From contig ML677365.1 in NCBI GenBank assembly GCA_007922305.1, positions 17,352,448 through 17,416,447 of the forward strand: a stretch of 64,000 nucleotides of DNA, read 5' to 3'. Both the position numbers and the translations under genes were made by a program. Source of the stretch: Dermatemys mawii. Lineage: Eukaryota > Chordata > Testudines > Dermatemydidae. Below the pieces are notes generated by a model that made no database searches, had not been told where the DNA came from, and saw only the letters and a list, made by a program, of their open reading frames with translations. Shown piece after piece: positions 59,476 to 64,000 of this stretch. The first letter of the stretch is position 1. Each line of letters starts with the position of its first letter.

Positions 59476-62179
59476 CTTGACACTGCAGTCCTTCCAAATG
59501 TGTGTCTACTACTGCAGCCAAGTTGAATTCTGTGCGAAAGGGCTCAGGATTGTCATTAGATTCTGAATTTAACAATGAGTCAATTCATAAATTTTCCTTC
59601 AATTTCTATGCCCAAAATTTGGCATGAAAATGAGTGTTTTCGGATTGGGTAATATGTCTCTAGGTATCCAGGGGCTCATGTATACAGATATGGGTGCATG
59701 CACAAAGCTTGCATGTTCAGTTTCATAGGTCACTTTTGAAAATTAGCTCTTCATTGCTAAAGCACACCAGCAATGGTTCTCCCTGCTCAGAAGGTATGTA
59801 AGTGAGCCATAAATGGTACTGACTCGTGACCGAAAGCACTCCTGCATTCACACCCTACACATTACTGTAATAATTGTGTGCAAAATATGCATTGTGAGGT
59901 ATCATTTAAAAACTAATAACACATTGATCATTAATATTCTTCTGTAATGTTTGTATAAAATGCATATTAAGAGTTAAGAAAATACACTGGAATTTTGACT
60001 ATAGTGTGTTTATCAGATGCATCTGGGGACGGGAGTAAATCAGTTTCTCAAAGATCTCTTGCTAGGTATCATCAAAGTTCATTGGCAGTCACCTGATCAC
60101 TGGTCAAGTGGCCATTCTTTTGCAGCAAGGGGGCAGAAACAGGTCAATCTGCGTTTTAGCAAACAACATGGAACCTCTTTCACCACAAGACACCATGTCT
60201 CCTTCCTCACAGCTCAAATAAACTTTAGAGGTCACACTCAGACAAATGCATTTCATAGAGTGAGTGGACTATAGAAGTGAGGGACAAAAACACTTCTGGT
60301 TATCTCGCTTTTTCAACGTAAGAAGACAAAGGAACCAGCCCTTTGACTTTGAGGAGAGATCCTGAGCTGAGAATATGCTAAGCATATTGCGGTAAGGATT
60401 TTACCTTGAGCCAAGTCTAACTTGTTAAGTTTTAGCTACTAGGAAGCATTTTATCTTTATTATTCTTCTAACCATTTCTGACTTTAATACCTTACACTTG
60501 TACTCACTTAAAACCCATCTCTTCGCAGTTAAATAAAATGGTTTTTAATCTAAAGTAATTCAGTGCTGTGTTAAAAATGAACTATTTGGTAATTCCAGTT
60601 AAAGCAGCAAACAGTTGAATATTGACCCTTTACAGGTCAATGGACCTTTAATATCTCAACTGTCCAGGAGAGGTCTGGACAGTGCAGAACACACATTTTT
60701 TGGGAAACTTGAGACTGGAAGTATGCTGCGTCCACCCTGCCAGTAGTAAGCAGGCTGATGGAAGCAAGAATGTGACTGGAGTGTTGCTCTCAGGCTGATG
60801 GCTGGACCAAGGGTACAGATACACACATTCAGGGGATGACCTGCCTGCTGTTTGAGAGCAGCCCATGTTGGGAGCTACAACAGCAAAGGATGGAGAGGAA
60901 TGCAGGGTTGCAGAGCAGGCAGTGGCACCACCCCTCACTTGTCTGGATTGCACCCCAGAATGTGACTCCCTTCTCTCATGCCTAGGACTTACACCTTTGT
61001 GCAGCCACATGGGAGGAGACAGGTTCTCAGAAGTGTGATCTAATTTACATGCAGCTTATGCTACATTTTGCAGGCGTACATTTGATTTTTTTATGCTTTC
61101 CTGTGATTGTAAATTTTATGCCTGCTGACAACCAGAGTAATTGCTGTGAGCAGAATCAAATTGATTGTTTAAAATGTTGGACTCTGTTTTCTTACTCCAT
61201 TTTTACAATGTATACATTCCTGCTGATCTAAGTTTAAAAGGATGGCTACATTACTGATGTTTACAAAGAGTTTGTTAAAAATGTTTCTGGGTGCCAAAGC
61301 ATACAGAAGGCTCATTTACTATGTTGCAAGAGTGTGGGGAATAAGGGTTTTTCTGAAAAAATAAAAGATTTATTTTTTTATATACTATTCTCTTACACAA
61401 TACTTGCTATTACTTTGAAACTCTCCAGGCATTTTATAGGCAATAAAAAAGGGGAGAAAAGTTCTTTCCTGAAAATACTTCAGTTCTTGGATTTTGTTTT
61501 CAAACCAAACATGCCTGCTTAAAAAGGACGGTGCAGCCTCTCTCTTGTACTGGGGCATGATATTCTTTGGGCCAAACGAATTAGAGTAAAGGTCAAAGCA
61601 ATTGCCATAATGGGGGGTACACAGAAAGGCCACTTCTCCCTTCACATACACACCTGGCAGTGTAGGATAATAGGGTGTTAAAAAGAACTTCTTAAGTGGT
61701 AAAGGGAAGGGAAAGAAAACATTCCAAGCACATGATCATATGATGTGTTGATGCCTAAACTCCCACTGGTCCTCCCAAGGAACAGACCCTTAATATGCAT
61801 GTAAATTAGATCACACCTCTGAGATCCTGCCTCCTCTGATTTGCTTAAGCAGAGGCATGAGCCTTAAATGCATTGTTCAGAAGCACTTACCAGCCACATC
61901 AGGAATTTAGTAGTTGGCGGGGGGAGAAAGAAGACAAGCCCATCCCATTCAACTATTCACTGTCTTCTTGATGCTCGCCATAAGACAATTACAAGGACTC
62001 ATGTATTTTCATTCCTGAATCCTCCCAATGTTTTTATGTGATTGCACCTCTGTTAATACAGATCCTATTACATAAATCAATACTGCAAAATCCTCACCCA
62101 TGTTAACCGAGCCCATTTAAAGTTATTGAGAGTTTGCTAACCAAGGGGTTTAATCTGCTGTTAAAGTTAAAAGACTGCT
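59476..62179. other. Non-coding stretch, no gene seen
   Basis: No supported gene. The 120-codon minus-strand frame 60648-61010 has no recognisable domain. 59,620-59,760 carries TTTTGAAAATTAGCTC typical of the inverted-repeat elements seen near 6 kb. Confidence 0.4.
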
Positions 62180-62245
62180 CTGGTTAATGTCTGTAAAGCA
62201 CTTTGAAGATGAAAAGTGCAACGTAGAAAGAACTACTGCCATTGA
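62180..62245 (+). mobile_element. L2/MIR-type 3' tail fragment
   Basis: GTAAAGCACTTTGAAGATG followed by AAAAGTGCAACGTAGAAAG matches the common LINE2/MIR 3' end pattern. It directly precedes the antisense CR1. Confidence 0.4.
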
Positions 62246-62249
62246 TAAG

Positions 62250-63172
62250 ATCATAGAGTAATCATAGAATCATAGAACTGGAATGGACCTTGAAAAGTCA
62301 TCGAGTCCAGTCCCCTGCACTCAGGGCAGGAATAATTATCTAGACCATTCCTGACAGGTGTTTGTCTAACCAACTCTTAAAAATCTCCAAAGATGGATAT
62401 TCCACAACCTGCCTAGGAAATTTATTCCAGTGCTTAACACCCTGACAGTTAGGAAGTTTTTCCAATCATCCAACCTAAACCTCCCTTACTGCAATTTAAG
62501 CCCATTGCATCTTGTCCTATCCTCAGAGGTTGACAAAAACAAGTTTTCTTCCTCCTCCTTGTAACAACCTTTTATGTACTTGAAAACTTATCTTGTCCCC
62601 TCCCACTCCTCTTTTTTCCAAACTAAACAAACTCAATATTTTTCAATCTTCCCTCATAGGTCATGTTTTCTAGACCTTTCATCCTTTTTGTTGCTCTTCT
62701 CTGAACTCTCTCCAGTTTGTTCACATCCTTCCTGAAATGTGTTGCCCAGAACTGGACACAATACTTCAACAGAGGTCTAATCAGAGCAGAGTAGAGCGGA
62801 ATAATTACTTCTTGTGTCTTGCATAGAACACCCCTGCTAATACATCCCAAAATGATGTTCACTTTTTTTGCCACAGTGTTACTCTGTTGATTCATATTTA
62901 GCTTGTGTTCCACTATGACCCCCAGATCCCTTCCCACAGTACTCCTTCCTGGCAAACATTTCCCATTTTTTATGTGTGCAACTGATTGTTCCTTTCTAAG
63001 CGGATACTTTGCATTTGTCCTTATAGAATTTCATCCTATTTCTCCAGTTTGTCCAGATCATTTTGAATTTTAATCCTATCCTTCAAAGCACTTGCAACCT
63101 CTCCCAGATTGGTATCGTCCACAAACTTTGTAAGTTAACTCTGTATGCCATTATCTAAGTAATTGATGATAA
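62250..63172 (-). mobile_element. CR1 LINE, 3' 0.9 kb, antisense
   Basis: The plus strand begins with the reversed CR1 tail (AATCATAGAATCATAGAAC) and continues through TCGAGTCCAGTCCCCTGC, CCAACCTAAACCTCCCTTACT and GCATTTGTCCTTATAGAATT. It is thus the last 0.9 kb of a CR1 retrotransposon inserted in reverse, and the most complete CR1 in the window. 5'-truncated; the promoter and endonuclease regions are absent. Confidence 0.9.
62623..62955 (-). pseudogene. C-terminal remnant of CR1 ORF2 (reverse transcriptase)
   Basis: An open 110-codon frame inside the antisense CR1. It carries the conserved end of the CR1 ORF2 protein: RDLGVIVEHKLNM, NTVAKKVNIILGCISRGV, IIPLYSALIRPLLKYCVQFW, FRKDVNKLERVQRRATK and GLENMTYEGRLK. 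In intact elements this lies downstream of the catalytic palm and helps complete the enzyme that copies the element RNA. Here everything upstream is missing and the frame is closed before the true C-terminus, so it is a dead fragment. Confidence 0.88.
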
Positions 63173-64000
63173 TACATCTTCTTCCTAGTTCCACCTTTTT
63201 TCTGCCATCTCTCCCAACCTCCTCCCCACATTGTGTGTTGTGTTGTGAATGGATTATCTCTATCCGGACAAGGAGAAAGAATGTTGCAATGTTTTTTTTT
63301 CTTCCATTCTACTCCCCTGCGACCATACTCTTCTCCAGCTCAAAGACTGAGTGAATGAGCTTTGCTGAACTGAGCGGGATGGAATCTTCCTCTTCAACAC
63401 AGACATGGAACAATTTCACAGCCAACACATAGCTGCTACTTCAACTTACCCATGGGGAATAATTCATGGACCTATTATATATTCCTCTGTTCCTTCCACC
63501 ATGTGGTCTCTCTATGGCCTGGCCTGTCCACCTCCTCCCTGCACACAGTCTCTCTCTCTCTCACACACACACCTCTCTTCCAAGTTGCTCTTTCAGGACT
63601 GGTACAGAATTCTCCTCTTATTCACCAATTTTATATACAGGTTTTGCAGCACATAACTAACCATGTTTTAAACATTCCAAAGATCAGATTCTTCACTACA
63701 CCAGAGCTTTACTCGGTGCAGAGATGGGGCGAAGCCATCAGGAAATTGGTTGGGGCTCCCCTTTCATGCACCATCTGGCCCTGGTGTATACTGGAGCAGC
63801 TTACACCACTGACATAAGGTCCTGCAGTGACTTTATGCCAGTAGAAGGTCAGAAGTAGCAGTCTACTCCACCCTTAGTTTGCCCCCAGGATACCACTGAT
63901 ATTCCTCCCTACAAAATGCTGGGTGGGTGGTACAGGAGACAGAGTCTCTGCCTCTGACAGTTTTATACAAGCAAAGTTCCCTGGTGCAAGGGAAAATTCC
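63173..64000. other. Non-coding stretch with a (TC)n(AC)n microsatellite
   Basis: No supported gene up to the window edge. A TC run passing into an AC run lies at 63549-63572. Three overlapping plus-strand frames (63405-63817) cross the microsatellite and differ only in phase, which argues against coding. Confidence 0.5.

Overview
This window reads as non-coding vertebrate (amniote) DNA: low to moderate GC, no bacterial-style gene packing, no convincing host exon, and many decayed transposable elements. The mix of CR1 LINE fragments with ATTCTATGAT-type tails, old MIR SINEs, solo-LTR-like GC-rich blocks and many short inverted-repeat elements with GTCTACAC ends fits a sauropsid, most likely a turtle. 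The turtle call is inference from repeat style; no host gene confirms it. Layout: 1-4.2 kb holds nested short DNA transposons and a GC-rich LTR-like block. 4.2-11.4 kb is unique-looking AT-rich DNA. 11,479-14,014 is a nearly complete DNA transposon: CACTG...CAGTG termini, long imperfect terminal inverted repeats, a TTA target duplication and a 562-codon open transposase frame. 15.5-16.3 kb is a GC-rich element built of repeated hairpins. 16.6-18 kb holds a MIR and a CR1 3' end. 21.9-22.3 kb is a hAT-type short element. 25-26.7 kb holds a short element and an LTR-like element. 27-30 kb has a short DNA element, a MIR, a GAAA microsatellite and a hAT-type short element. 30-30.6 kb has a possible decayed coding relic. 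31.7-32.2 kb is another LTR-like block. 34.4-34.9 kb has MIR and CR1 remains. 40-41 kb has a MIR, a short DNA element and a GA microsatellite. 43.4-48.6 kb is a cluster of short DNA transposons, several with target duplications. 52.9-53.9 kb holds an antisense solo LTR beside another repeat. 55.1-55.6 kb has a short DNA element followed by a CR1 tail. 62.2-63.2 kb is a longer antisense CR1 fragment that keeps the end of its reverse-transcriptase frame. How the parts work together: there is no operon or host pathway. The only coherent functional unit is the 2.5-kb transposon, where a zinc-finger plus RNase-H-like transposase sits between its own inverted repeats, preceded by three copies of an 11-bp motif that could be a protein-binding site. 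Its expected ATG appears to have become TTG, so this copy may be intact in reading frame but impaired in initiation. Most other open frames are chance readings through repeats and are not annotated as genes.
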